DNA of 64,000 bases from Bacilli bacterium. GTDB lineage: Bacteria; Bacillota_I; Bacilli_A; RFN20; CAG-826. The stretch is taken from the NCBI GenBank assembly GCA_024399115.1, contig JAKSHZ010000003.1:1-64000 (forward strand), read 5' to 3'. Made by a program: the position numbers and the translations under genes. Positions 44,060 through 53,024 of the stretch are shown here, one piece after another. The first letter of the stretch is position 1, and every line of letters starts with the position of its first letter. The notes beneath the pieces were generated by a model, which searched no databases, had not been told where the DNA came from, and was given only the letters and a program-made list of their open reading frames with translations.

Positions 44060-44912
44060 TTGTTCTTTCGCTCCTTTCTAGATAAACCATAATTTCTTCA
44101 AGATCTGGTTCTCTTGCTTCTACACCACAGATATCAAGATATTTTTTATCTTCTGATTTAATGAGACCTTCGATTTTTCCATCAATCTCTTTATATCCAA
44201 TAAAATGCGATAAAGCAGATTCTGGAACTTCTTGCTTAGATACAAATAAATATGAGTTGATTAAATCAACTTTCTTACCTGTAAACTTAATTTCACCATC
44301 GTGAATGTATGTGATATTAGTAGCGCATTTATCTAAGTCACTTGTAATGTGTGTTGAGAAAAGAATTGCTCTATTCCCTTCTCTAACGATTTGTCTAAAG
44401 ATATCTAAAATTTCATCTCTAGAAATTGGGTCAAGGCCACTTGTTGGCTCATCTAAAATCAATAACTCAGCATTATGAGATAATGCAGTAGCTAAAGAAA
44501 ATTTGACTTTCATACCACTTGAAAGAGCTTCAAGTTTTTTAGTCATGTCTAAGTTAAATAATTCAGCTAACTTATTAAACTTATCCATATCAAAATCCTT
44601 ATAGAATCTTTTAATGACGTTAACCATTTGTTTGATCGTTCTATTAGGATAGTAATTGAGTTCGCTTAAAGCGAATCCAATTCTTTGTTTGTTTTCTAAT
44701 TCATCAGCACTCATGTCCTTGCCAAAAGCCATAATACAGCCTGAATCATAATGAAGAAGATTCATGATTGATTTTAATGTTGTTGTCTTACCAGCACCAT
44801 TACGACCAATAAAGCCCATAATTTCACCAGCATTAATTGTGAAAGATACATTCTTAAGCGAGAACTTAGGGTAATTTTTACATAAATCTTGGATTTTTAA
44901 TATTTCATCCAT
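44040..44912 (-). CDS. ABC transporter ATPase (BcrA/YtrB-like)
   Basis: The 290-residue ATPase has Walker A G-R-N-G-A-G-K-T (36-43), the signature L-S-S-G-M (one residue off the LSGGQ consensus), Walker B L-L-I-L-D-E-P-T-S-G-L-D-P, and a switch His in F-S-T-H-I-T. The last 60 residues form the tail seen in drug- and bacitracin-type exporters. GGGAGG precedes the ATG. It forms an exporter with the ABC-2 permease that overlaps its end. No GntR-type regulator is adjacent. Confidence 0.9.
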   Translation of the reverse strand: MDEILKIQDLCKNYPKFSLKNVSFTINAGEIMGFIGRNGAGKTTTLKSIMNLLHYDSGCIMAFGKDMSADELENKQRIGFALSELNYYPNRTIKQMVNVIKRFYKDFDMDKFNKLAELFNLDMTKKLEALSSGMKVKFSLATALSHNAELLILDEPTSGLDPISRDEILDIFRQIVREGNRAILFSTHITSDLDKCATNITYIHDGEIKFTGKKVDLINSYLFVSKQEVPESALSHFIGYKEIDGKIEGLIKSEDKKYLDICGVEAREPDLEEIMVYLERSERTNESFII

Positions 44913-44983
44913 TTTAGTTCCTCCCTAAATAAATAATATTTACTAGATATATTCTATACTTACTTGTTTTAAAATAAAACAAA

Positions 44984-45002
44984 AATCGGTTTGCACCGAC
45001 TT
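44984..45002 (-). terminator. Terminator of the Trk operon
   Basis: ATCGGT/ACCGA stem with TTGC loop region, followed by a T-rich tail on the minus strand, 24 bases past the trkH stop. Confidence 0.7.
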
Positions 45003-45025
45003 TGTTATTAATATGAATATTAATA

Positions 45026-46504
45026 CTATAGAGTGTCTTTGCCTAGAATATCTCTAATAATTCTATACAAAGCAAAGTAAATCGCTAAGATTTCAAGTCT
45101 ACCTGCAAACATAGCAGCAGTCATTGTCCAAAGAACACCTGGATTATTTCTACATGCAGCAGTTAAACCATTAGATAAACCAGTCGAAGATATTGCGTTT
45201 GAAAACTCAAATAAGCAATCACTAAATGGCATTTTTGAGAAAACGGTAACTAAAAATGAACCAAAGAACATCAATAATAAATAAAGAATAATATATCCGA
45301 ACGCTTCGATTGATTCGTTAGGTCCAATTTCAATTTCTTCACCACATCTATAAATGAATCGAGGGTAAACCATTCTTGGATTACCTAATCTAGCTCTTGT
45401 TCCCCAATAGAAAGATTTAGCCGCAACTGCTACACGATATTGCTTTACACCACCTGCAGTAGAACCAGCTCCACCACCAATGACATTTATGAAAATAATA
45501 AGAAACATTGTAGCTTCGCCAAGATCTCTAATGTTTGCGATATTAGAAAAACCGGTAGTTGTAATAGCGGAAAGGAAAGTAAATGCAGAATATTTAAATG
45601 CGCTATATCCTGTGATTGTGCTATCAACTAATGTCGCAACAAAAAACAAAGGAACAAAGATAACTACAGCAGCTAAAAAGAATCTCAACTCGCAATCCTT
45701 GAGGGCTTTTTTTCCTTTACCAGTCAATATTAAGAAGTGAGTTAAGAAGTTTGTAGCGCCTAAAATCATTAAAACAATTGAGATAATTTCGACCGCTAAG
45801 AAGTTGTTACAAGGTACTTCAATTAAGCCTCCAGATTTAGATGAGAATCCTCCAGTAGCAACTGCAGAAATCGAGTGCACAATTGCGTCAAACCAGCTCA
45901 TACCTGCCAATACATACGCAATTACACCTACAACAATGATGCCTAAATAGATGCCTAAAATTACAATTGCAGACTTCCTTAAATTAGGTAATGGCTTATC
46001 ACTATGTCCTTCTGCGACATATAGATTTAAGTGATATCTATCAGAGAAAGCAGAAGTAATAACTAAAACTAATCCAACACCACCAACTAAAGTAAGAATT
46101 GAACGATAAAATACGTATAGATGACAATCAAAGTCTTGATATACAGTTAAGCCAATAGTTGAGAAGCCAGATGTTGTCTCAAATACTGATTGAGAGAAAT
46201 TCATATCGCTTCTAAGTAAGAATGGGATTGCACAAATATTAACTGCTAGTAACCAAATTAAAACTAAAAGAATAGAGTCTTGGTGTTTACCCAATCTAGT
46301 GTTTTTACATGATTTAAGTAAGAATGTAAGGGCACTTCCCACTACAATAGATGCAATTCCAGGAATGAAAAAATTCATCCAGTATTGGCTTTCTTCAGGA
46401 TAGAAGAAAAGCAACACTAATGGAAGCATACAAGTGACGCCAATAAACATCAAAAAGATACCTAATGCGCCAAAAATAAGTTTATAACTATTTGATTTTT
46501 TCAT
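45026..46504 (-). CDS. trkH: TrkH/KtrB-family potassium uptake channel subunit
   Basis: The 492-residue membrane protein has the four M1-P-M2 repeats of the superfamily. The selectivity loops can be read as T-T-S-G-F-S-T, A-T-G-G-F-S-S, T-T-T-G-F-S-N and S-S-T-G-L-S-N, each with the K+-coordinating Gly. It would carry K+ (with Na+ or H+) under control of the RCK proteins encoded just upstream. Its start overlaps the upstream gene by one base (TAATG). Whether it is TrkH or KtrB is not certain from sequence alone. Confidence 0.92.
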   Translation of the reverse strand: MKKSNSYKLIFGALGIFLMFIGVTCMLPLVLLFFYPEESQYWMNFFIPGIASIVVGSALTFLLKSCKNTRLGKHQDSILLVLIWLLAVNICAIPFLLRSDMNFSQSVFETTSGFSTIGLTVYQDFDCHLYVFYRSILTLVGGVGLVLVITSAFSDRYHLNLYVAEGHSDKPLPNLRKSAIVILGIYLGIIVVGVIAYVLAGMSWFDAIVHSISAVATGGFSSKSGGLIEVPCNNFLAVEIISIVLMILGATNFLTHFLILTGKGKKALKDCELRFFLAAVVIFVPLFFVATLVDSTITGYSAFKYSAFTFLSAITTTGFSNIANIRDLGEATMFLIIFINVIGGGAGSTAGGVKQYRVAVAAKSFYWGTRARLGNPRMVYPRFIYRCGEEIEIGPNESIEAFGYIILYLLLMFFGSFLVTVFSKMPFSDCLFEFSNAISSTGLSNGLTAACRNNPGVLWTMTAAMFAGRLEILAIYFALYRIIRDILGKDTL

Positions 46505-47169
46505 TATTTACCTTGTTTAGTGATGAAGTTAACAATCGATTGCTGATCGCTAGGAGAAGATACGAAAAGTAACTTATCCTTAGGAAGAATCATTGTTTGA
46601 CCATTAGGGATAACAACTCTTGGGTTACGATATATACAGGCAATTGAGCCTGTTTTTGGGAATGAAATCTCAAAAATATGTTTATTGCAGATTTCATAAT
46701 TTGGTTTAATTTGAACTTCAGTTAAAACGATCTTATCATCTTCAAAAGACATAGTCTTAATGAGAGTTTCAAGAGAAGTTTCTGAGTTAAGTGAAGAAAT
46801 TAATAATTGGGTCGAAGAAATAACAGAATCGATACCGAGACTTTTAAAAACTTCTACATTATTAGGGTTAGAAACGATACAAATACATTTTTTAACCCCA
46901 AAAACCTTCTTAGCTAAAAGACAAGCAACAAAGTTGACAGAGTCTTTTTCATTAACAGAAATGAAAATGTCGTATCCTTCAATATGAGCATTTTCTAAAG
47001 TATGTTTCTTTGATGGGTCGCCTAAGAAAACAGGAACTTTATTGTTTTTAGTAATTTGTTCTGCACTATCCTTGTCATCATTAATGACAGTTAATTCGTT
47101 CTTAGAGCTTTTAAAGTTTCTAATAATGTATTCAGCAGTACTTGTACCACCAGCAACAGCGATTTTCAT
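46504..47169 (-). CDS. trkA: TrkA-type RCK protein with N and C domains
   Basis: The 221-residue cytosolic regulator has an RCK_N Rossmann domain (V-A-G-G-T-S-T-A-E-Y-I, about 4-14) and an RCK_C domain in the last 75 residues. It would bind NAD(H), ATP/ADP or a cyclic dinucleotide and gate the TrkH channel. The glycine pattern G-G-T-S-T-A is a degenerate form of G-x-G-x-x-G. It overlaps both neighbours by one base (TAATG at each junction). Confidence 0.88.
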   Translation of the reverse strand: MKIAVAGGTSTAEYIIRNFKSSKNELTVINDDKDSAEQITKNNKVPVFLGDPSKKHTLENAHIEGYDIFISVNEKDSVNFVACLLAKKVFGVKKCICIVSNPNNVEVFKSLGIDSVISSTQLLISSLNSETSLETLIKTMSFEDDKIVLTEVQIKPNYEICNKHIFEISFPKTGSIACIYRNPRVVIPNGQTMILPKDKLLFVSSPSDQQSIVNFITKQGK

Positions 47170-47585
47170 TAATTGCCACCTCCAATACGTTTAAATTCTT
47201 GGAAAGATAGCTCAAATGGGAAAATAGTCTTAACGTTTAAACCTTTGATTAAGCTTTCTGAATCAGGATCTTCTAAACGAACATAGATCTCTGGAACATC
47301 AAAAATCTTTCTAGCAATATATGCAATCAAGATATTTGCGTTATCACTACCACTTGTGATGATAATTTGCTTTGCGCTTTCGATGTTAGCTTTCTTTAAT
47401 ACAGAAATGTCTGTACCATCTCCAACATACTTATATCCCATAAAGCTTTCGCTTAATTTATCGAATCTATTTGGATCTGCATCTACAACCATAATATTCT
47501 TACCTTCTTCAGAATATTTGTTAGCAATAGAAGAGCCAAATCTTCCACATCCTACGATGATAATTTTATTTTTTAAAAGTGCCAT
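47169..47585 (-). CDS. Short RCK_N protein, second TrkA-type subunit
   Basis: The 138-residue protein is a lone RCK_N domain with a canonical nucleotide motif, G-C-G-R-F-G-S-S-I-A (12-21), and D at the end of the second strand (V-V-D-A-D). It lacks the RCK_C half. In a classic TrkA two RCK_N/RCK_C halves are fused; here one half-and-tail protein and one half-only protein are encoded in tandem and could form a hetero-oligomeric ring. AGAGGA precedes the ATG. First gene of the operon. Confidence 0.88.
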   Translation of the reverse strand: MALLKNKIIIVGCGRFGSSIANKYSEEGKNIMVVDADPNRFDKLSESFMGYKYVGDGTDISVLKKANIESAKQIIITSGSDNANILIAYIARKIFDVPEIYVRLEDPDSESLIKGLNVKTIFPFELSFQEFKRIGGGN

Positions 47586-47607
47586 AATATCCTCTTAATG
47601 CATTTGA

Positions 47608-47636
47608 ATTATACTAGCAAAATTATATTTTGTTAA
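47608..47636 (-). promoter_or_regulatory. Promoter of the Trk operon
   Basis: -35 TTAACA (47631-47636), 17-bp spacer, -10 TATAAT (47608-47613). Confidence 0.65.
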
Positions 47637-47684
47637 TACTCGGGCAAGTTCGCCATAATAAAATAGCAAAAAAGTAATAAAATA

Positions 47685-47707
47685 AAAGGCCATTTTATAT
47701 GACCTTT
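47685..47707 (-). terminator. Terminator overlapping the oppF stop codon
   Basis: AAAGGTCA/TGGCCTTT (one G-U or mismatch) with an AT loop and a T-rich tail on the minus strand. Confidence 0.65.
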
Positions 47708-49196
47708 ATTTTCTTTTTGCGTCGAGTTCTTTAATCTCTTTACGATACTTTTCCATTTCCTCATCATTAGCTAAGATGAAGTGTCCTGGAACAATCTCTT
47801 GCAATCTTGGTTTGTTAACTGAATAATCATGAACCTTCTTAGGATCGTACACTATTCTTTGACGAGTTTTTTCTGAAAGAGGATCTGGTTTTGGAATAGC
47901 ACTTAATAATGCTTTAGCGTATGGGTGAAGAGGATGTTTAAATAATTCTTCACTACTAGCTAACTCAACCATTTCACCGAAGTACATAACAGCAATTCTA
48001 TCGCAGAAATACTTAACAACTGATAAGTCGTGAGCAATAAACATAATTGTTAAACCCATCTCTTCTTTTAACTCATTAAGTAGGTTAATAATTTGAGCAC
48101 GGATTGAAACATCTAATGCTGAAATAGGTTCGTCACAAATCAAGAAACTTGGATTCATAACTAACGCACGAGCAATGCCGATGCGTTGTCTTTGACCACC
48201 TGAGAATTCGTGTGGATAACGTGAAGCAAATTCAGGAATTAAACCGACTTTCTTTAATACTTCAGCGACTTTTTTACTGTTTGCAAACTTATTACGTTGA
48301 CCTTGGATTTGAAGACCTTCTTGAATAATATCTTCGACAGTCATTCTTGGATCGAGTGAGTCAACTGGATCTTGGAAGATCATTTGCATCTTGCTCATTA
48401 ACTTCTTACTAACATGCTTATTATCGAAGTTGATTTGCTTAATTTTTTCAGTTTGTTCAGCCTTAACCTCTTTGATATGGGCTTTTATATCATTAATTTC
48501 AGAATCATACTTAGCAGCAATTTCTACTTTTGTATGTGCAATTTTATCTAAATCGAGATTCTTTCTATCAGCAATAGCTTCAGAAGAGATGATTTTGATT
48601 CTATTGTCTAAATCAGTGATTTCATTTTTGATATTTTCAATAGATTTAGTATATTTAGCGTCTGCTTCTGCTTTTTTAGCTTTAGACTCTTCAATATCAT
48701 CAATTGATTTAATATCTTTGAGAAGACTCTTATATTCTTTCTTTAAAGAATTGAGTTCATTAACTTTATTAGTTTTATCACTCTTAAGTCCTTTGATTCT
48801 TTCTGCAGATGTAGGAGAAATAGAACAATAGAAAAGTTCTTCTTTTTTCTCTTCTTCTAATTGCTTAATTCTTTTGTTTCCTTTGATTCTAGTCCACTTA
48901 ATTTCTTTCTCGTTCCAGCGCTTTCCAGCAGTAATACGAGTACCTTCGAAATAAACTGAACCAGATGAAATATTATATAATCTGAGAATTGATCTACCAG
49001 TTGTAGTTTTACCACATCCAGATTCACCAACAAGACCGAAGCATTCTCCTTTTTTAATATCAAAAGAGACGTCATGGACAGCTTTAGTTAAGAAACTAGA
49101 TGAGCCGTGTCCAAATTTAAAATATTGTTTTAAGTGTCTTACTGAAAGTTCGATATTTTGATCTACTAATTCTTGTTTATAAGTAACTTTACGCAT
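47706..49196 (-). CDS. oppF: Oligopeptide ABC ATPase OppF with a coiled-coil insertion before the Q-loop
   Basis: The 496-residue ATPase is about 170 residues longer than usual. Walker A is G-E-S-G-C-G-K-T near 58-65. The extra part, about residues 105-265, is Lys/Glu-rich coiled coil and lies between Walker A and the Q-loop (M-I-F-Q-D-P). The signature S-G-G-Q-R-Q-R and Walker B L-I-C-D-E-P-I-S-A-L-D follow, and the oligo_HPY tail is present. It powers peptide import with OppD. The start overlaps the oppD stop by one base. Mycoplasma OppF proteins are also known for being enlarged. Confidence 0.92.
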   Translation of the reverse strand: MRKVTYKQELVDQNIELSVRHLKQYFKFGHGSSSFLTKAVHDVSFDIKKGECFGLVGESGCGKTTTGRSILRLYNISSGSVYFEGTRITAGKRWNEKEIKWTRIKGNKRIKQLEEEKKEELFYCSISPTSAERIKGLKSDKTNKVNELNSLKKEYKSLLKDIKSIDDIEESKAKKAEADAKYTKSIENIKNEITDLDNRIKIISSEAIADRKNLDLDKIAHTKVEIAAKYDSEINDIKAHIKEVKAEQTEKIKQINFDNKHVSKKLMSKMQMIFQDPVDSLDPRMTVEDIIQEGLQIQGQRNKFANSKKVAEVLKKVGLIPEFASRYPHEFSGGQRQRIGIARALVMNPSFLICDEPISALDVSIRAQIINLLNELKEEMGLTIMFIAHDLSVVKYFCDRIAVMYFGEMVELASSEELFKHPLHPYAKALLSAIPKPDPLSEKTRQRIVYDPKKVHDYSVNKPRLQEIVPGHFILANDEEMEKYRKEIKELDAKRK

Positions 49197-50962
49197 TATT
49201 TCTTACCTCCCTTCTTATTAGCTTTTAAGGAGTTTTCGATACGTGATTGAACAATCTTTGGCAATTCAACCTTTGGTGCTCTTGGGTCAAGTAACCAAGT
49301 TGCAGCATAGTGAGTATCACTAACCTTAAAGAAAGGTGGTTCCTTCTTAAAGTCAATTTCCATTGCGTATTTGCTTCTTAAAGCAAATGCATCACCAACT
49401 GGTGGATAAATCATATTAGGTGGAGTTCCAGGAATTGCATCAAGTTTTTCATTGCTATCTACATCTGGGATTGAAGAAAGAAGTGCCCATGTATAAGGAT
49501 GTTTTGGGTCGTAGAAGATTTCTTCTTCTGTACCATATTCAACAATTTTACCAGCGTACATAACAGCTACTCTATCAGCCATATTAGCGACAACACCTAA
49601 ATCATGTGTAATGAAAATACATGAAAGTTCACGTTCTTTTTTAAGTTTATTAATAAGTTCAAGAATTTGAGCTTGAATAGTAACGTCAAGAGCTGTTGTA
49701 GGTTCGTCACAAATTAAGATATCTGGGTTAGCAGTTAAAGCAATAGCAATAACGATACGTTGTCTCATACCACCTGAGAATTCAAATGGATATTGATTGA
49801 AACGTTTTTCAGGATCTTTAATACCAACTTCCTTCATGATTTCTAATGCTTTAGCTTTTGCTTCTGCCTTAGTAATTTTTAATGAAGAAGTATAATCTTT
49901 CTTTGCTTGTTCTAATTCTGCTTTAATCTTCTTTTCAGAAGTAGTTCCACTCTTAGCTTTAATGCTTTCAACTTTAGCTAAATATTTTGCCTTAAGTTGT
50001 TTCTTATAATCTGAGACTTTTTCCTTTGCAATCTTAGATTCAGCTTCAAATGTCTTCTTACATGACGAGATGATTGGTTTATACTTAGCGATTAATGAAG
50101 ACTTTGTCTCTTTATATTCTTGTCTAGCTTGAGCGATTAAAGTGTCATATTTTTCTGCGATTTCAGCGACTTTAGCTTTTGAGTTTTCTACTAAGCGAGC
50201 TTTATCTTCTTTAATAGCAACTTTTTCATTTTTAAAGTTAGCTTTTAACTCGTCAATCTTAGCGCTATTAGCAGCAGTTAACTCATTAACCTTTGCTTTA
50301 ATTTCTTCTTCACTTGCGCCTTTAGCTCTTAAGCTTTCTACTTCATCGTTTTGTTTGCTCTTAATATCAAATACAGCAGCGCCATAGTTTTGTTGCGCAC
50401 TGTAAATTCTACCACCAACTTCGTTAGAAACTTCGTTCTTTGCTAAAGCAATGTGTTTCTTCTTTTCAGCTTTTAAGAACTTAATGTTTTCTGTTCCTTT
50501 AGCTAAGCCGTTTCTTAATTCAGTTTGTGCGTTTCTATAAGCAGTTAATGAATCAGCAACTAATTCTTCATACATCTTCTTAGTTCTAGATGCATTAATT
50601 AACATTGCTTCAGTAATTTGCTTACCAATTCTAACAATTGGGTTTAATGATGATAAAGGATCCTGGAAGATCATACCAATTTTGTGTCCACGAATTCTAT
50701 GGAATTCATCTTCACTAATCTTTGTTAAATCTTCACCTTCATACATAATTGAGCCATCAACAATACGGCCATTCTTTGAAAGAATACCCATGATAGCTTT
50801 ATTAGTAACTGATTTACCTGAACCTGATTCACCAACGATACATAATGTTTCACCTTTCTTTAAATCAAAAGATACACCACGTACAGCTTGGACATAACCA
50901 TGGTCAGTGGAGAAGTTTACACGTAAGTTTTTTACACTTAAGACAATATTTTCGTTTTCCAT
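49196..50962 (-). CDS. oppD: Oligopeptide ABC ATPase OppD with a long coiled-coil insertion after the Q-loop
   Basis: The 588-residue ATPase has Walker A G-E-S-G-S-G-K-S near 38-45 and Q-loop M-I-F-Q-D-P-L-S-S-L-N. A Lys/Glu/Ala-rich coiled coil of about 230 residues (about 130-375) follows, then S-G-G-M-R-Q-R and Walker B L-I-C-D-E-P-T-T-A-L-D. The HPY-type tail carries I-P-G-T-P-P-N. The insertion sits on the other side of the Q-loop from that in OppF, so the two were probably acquired separately. It follows oppC by one base. Confidence 0.92.
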   Translation of the reverse strand: MENENIVLSVKNLRVNFSTDHGYVQAVRGVSFDLKKGETLCIVGESGSGKSVTNKAIMGILSKNGRIVDGSIMYEGEDLTKISEDEFHRIRGHKIGMIFQDPLSSLNPIVRIGKQITEAMLINASRTKKMYEELVADSLTAYRNAQTELRNGLAKGTENIKFLKAEKKKHIALAKNEVSNEVGGRIYSAQQNYGAAVFDIKSKQNDEVESLRAKGASEEEIKAKVNELTAANSAKIDELKANFKNEKVAIKEDKARLVENSKAKVAEIAEKYDTLIAQARQEYKETKSSLIAKYKPIISSCKKTFEAESKIAKEKVSDYKKQLKAKYLAKVESIKAKSGTTSEKKIKAELEQAKKDYTSSLKITKAEAKAKALEIMKEVGIKDPEKRFNQYPFEFSGGMRQRIVIAIALTANPDILICDEPTTALDVTIQAQILELINKLKKERELSCIFITHDLGVVANMADRVAVMYAGKIVEYGTEEEIFYDPKHPYTWALLSSIPDVDSNEKLDAIPGTPPNMIYPPVGDAFALRSKYAMEIDFKKEPPFFKVSDTHYAATWLLDPRAPKVELPKIVQSRIENSLKANKKGGKK

Positions 50963-50963
50963 A

Positions 50964-53024
50964 TTATTGTTCTTCTCCTTTCAATGATGGGTTAACAGCA
51001 TCACGTAATCCGTTACCAAACAAGTTAAATGAAATCATTAATAACGCGATAACGATAGCTGGGAATATTAATAAGTATGAGTGTGTAGTGAGTTGAGTTT
51101 GGTTATCAGAAAGAATAACACCTAAAGATGATAAGCCTTTCAAACCAAGACCTAAGTAAGAGATAGTAGCTTCAGAGAAGATAACACTTGGAATCATTAA
51201 GACTGATGAAGTAATGATTGTACCCATAGCGTTAGGTAAGATGTGCTTAGCGATAAGTCTTGCATCATTAGCACCTAATGATCTACTAGCTAAGACATAT
51301 TCTCTTCCTCTAAATCTATAGAACTGTGTTCTAGTTGTAGCGGCAGTTCCAATCCATCCTGTTAAACAGAGTGATAAACCAAAGACAAAGAATGTTTGAC
51401 CTAAGTGTTTAATAACTAATGTCATAACGACAATCCAAGGTACACCATGGAGGATATCGGTAATTCTTTCCATGACTAAGTCAACAGTTCCACCGAAATA
51501 GCCTGAAACAGAACCCCAAATAAGGCCGATGATGAAGCAAACGATAAATGAAGCGATACCAAGTAATAATGAAGTTCTTAAGCCCTCAAATACGTACTTA
51601 AACATATCTCTACCATTTTTATCTGTGCCCATTAAGAATTTAGGCATTCTATCATAACCATAATATCTGAAGTATTCTACTTCTCCTGTTAATTGGACGG
51701 CTGTTCCGTCAGAAGTAGCCACTACTTTTGTGATGTCTTTAACAGGACATTTATCACTTAACATTTCATAATCGAAATCTGTGACTACAAACTTATCGTT
51801 AACTGAATCATATTCAATTGTGTAATCGAAATTGCACCATCCTTTTGCGATGTATTGATCGATATCAGATTCGAATAATTTTTCAGGACCCATAACCATC
51901 TTTCCAAATACAGCTTCGTATGAGTCATAAGTAAAGTTACAATAGATAACTTTTGCCATGTGTAACTTCTTATTACCAGTACATGACCAGTATGAGAGGT
52001 TATTTCCGTTTTCATACTCACGTAACATTAATTCGTTAGCGTCAGTAAAGTTAGGAGCTTCAATCGCTTCCTTTTTAGTGTTATTTGTTTCGAATTCGAG
52101 TGATTTGATTAAGACACATTCATTAGCACCTGAATTGTTGTTTTTAATTCTTAATTCGAAGTCACAATCAGAGAATGTTGTAATGCTATTAGCGACAACA
52201 TTAGCGTCTGAAGTAATTAAAGTAGATAAGTTAATTGGAGAAGTAACAGAGAAACTACTTGCGCTATCTAAAAGCTTAATAGATTTCTCTTCATTATTTT
52301 CAACATAATTGAAATAAAGTTCTACTTCACCTTGAGAGTAGTTATCAGGGAAGAATGCTTTATCTTCGCCTTCTTCTGCTTTTAACTTAGTTAAGTCATA
52401 TAATTCGAATGACTTTAAGTAAATATCTCCTGCAGTAATGTCTAAAGTAGAGATTTCATGAGTTGTAAATGCTACATATTCAGCGTTAGAAGAACTGCTG
52501 ATACCAAATTGGACATAACCACCATTTGCGTAGTTATTTCTATCTGATGTATATGTGACATCGCTGAATGTCTTTTTGCTAACAGCGTTTTGCTTAAAGT
52601 CTTCAGGAGAAGGCCACCAGAATTCTTGTTTTTCTTCTTCTGTAGTAGCGTCTTGATGTTCACCAACATCTACTGCGATATTTTCCCATTTCTTAGTGCC
52701 ATCCCAGAAACCTGAACCAGCGTTGAGTAATTTTGGTTGAAGGTAAATCATATTAGGGTGAACACCTTTAACGTCGTTTCTATCAATGATAGGAACTGCG
52801 AAAGATAATAAAAGTAATGTTCCTAAAATACCTGCAGCGACAACTGAAGATTTATTCTTTGAGAATCTCTTAATTGAGTCTTTAAAGAATGTTGTAGGTT
52901 TAGTTTGGAACTTTTGTTCGTGAACTCTTGTTGAATTATCAACAAGTGTGAAGTCACTTGCTTGAATGCTTTCATCTCTAGCTTCAATTGGGAGATTTTC
53001 TAAATCGATATTGTTCTTTTTCAT
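50964..53024 (-). CDS. oppC: Oligopeptide ABC permease OppC with a large extracytoplasmic insertion
   Basis: At 686 residues this is about twice the usual OppC. A cytosolic N-terminal stretch and first span (about 58-78) are followed by about 390 residues of soluble, mostly beta sequence that must lie outside the membrane. The ordinary five-span permease core comes last, with the EAA-type loop R-S-L-G-A-N-D-A. The insertion contains no motif that I recognise; it could act as a fixed peptide-capturing or docking domain for OppA. The start overlaps oppB (TAATG). Confidence 0.9.
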   Translation of the reverse strand: MKKNNIDLENLPIEARDESIQASDFTLVDNSTRVHEQKFQTKPTTFFKDSIKRFSKNKSSVVAAGILGTLLLLSFAVPIIDRNDVKGVHPNMIYLQPKLLNAGSGFWDGTKKWENIAVDVGEHQDATTEEEKQEFWWPSPEDFKQNAVSKKTFSDVTYTSDRNNYANGGYVQFGISSSSNAEYVAFTTHEISTLDITAGDIYLKSFELYDLTKLKAEEGEDKAFFPDNYSQGEVELYFNYVENNEEKSIKLLDSASSFSVTSPINLSTLITSDANVVANSITTFSDCDFELRIKNNNSGANECVLIKSLEFETNNTKKEAIEAPNFTDANELMLREYENGNNLSYWSCTGNKKLHMAKVIYCNFTYDSYEAVFGKMVMGPEKLFESDIDQYIAKGWCNFDYTIEYDSVNDKFVVTDFDYEMLSDKCPVKDITKVVATSDGTAVQLTGEVEYFRYYGYDRMPKFLMGTDKNGRDMFKYVFEGLRTSLLLGIASFIVCFIIGLIWGSVSGYFGGTVDLVMERITDILHGVPWIVVMTLVIKHLGQTFFVFGLSLCLTGWIGTAATTRTQFYRFRGREYVLASRSLGANDARLIAKHILPNAMGTIITSSVLMIPSVIFSEATISYLGLGLKGLSSLGVILSDNQTQLTTHSYLLIFPAIVIALLMISFNLFGNGLRDAVNPSLKGEEQ

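Noticed and set aside
43385-44912. ABC-2 pair as the proven exporter of the RHS toxin
   Set aside because: Adjacency alone does not support it; such ABC pairs are common, and RHS proteins of this size are not known to pass through them. Kept only as a hypothesis.
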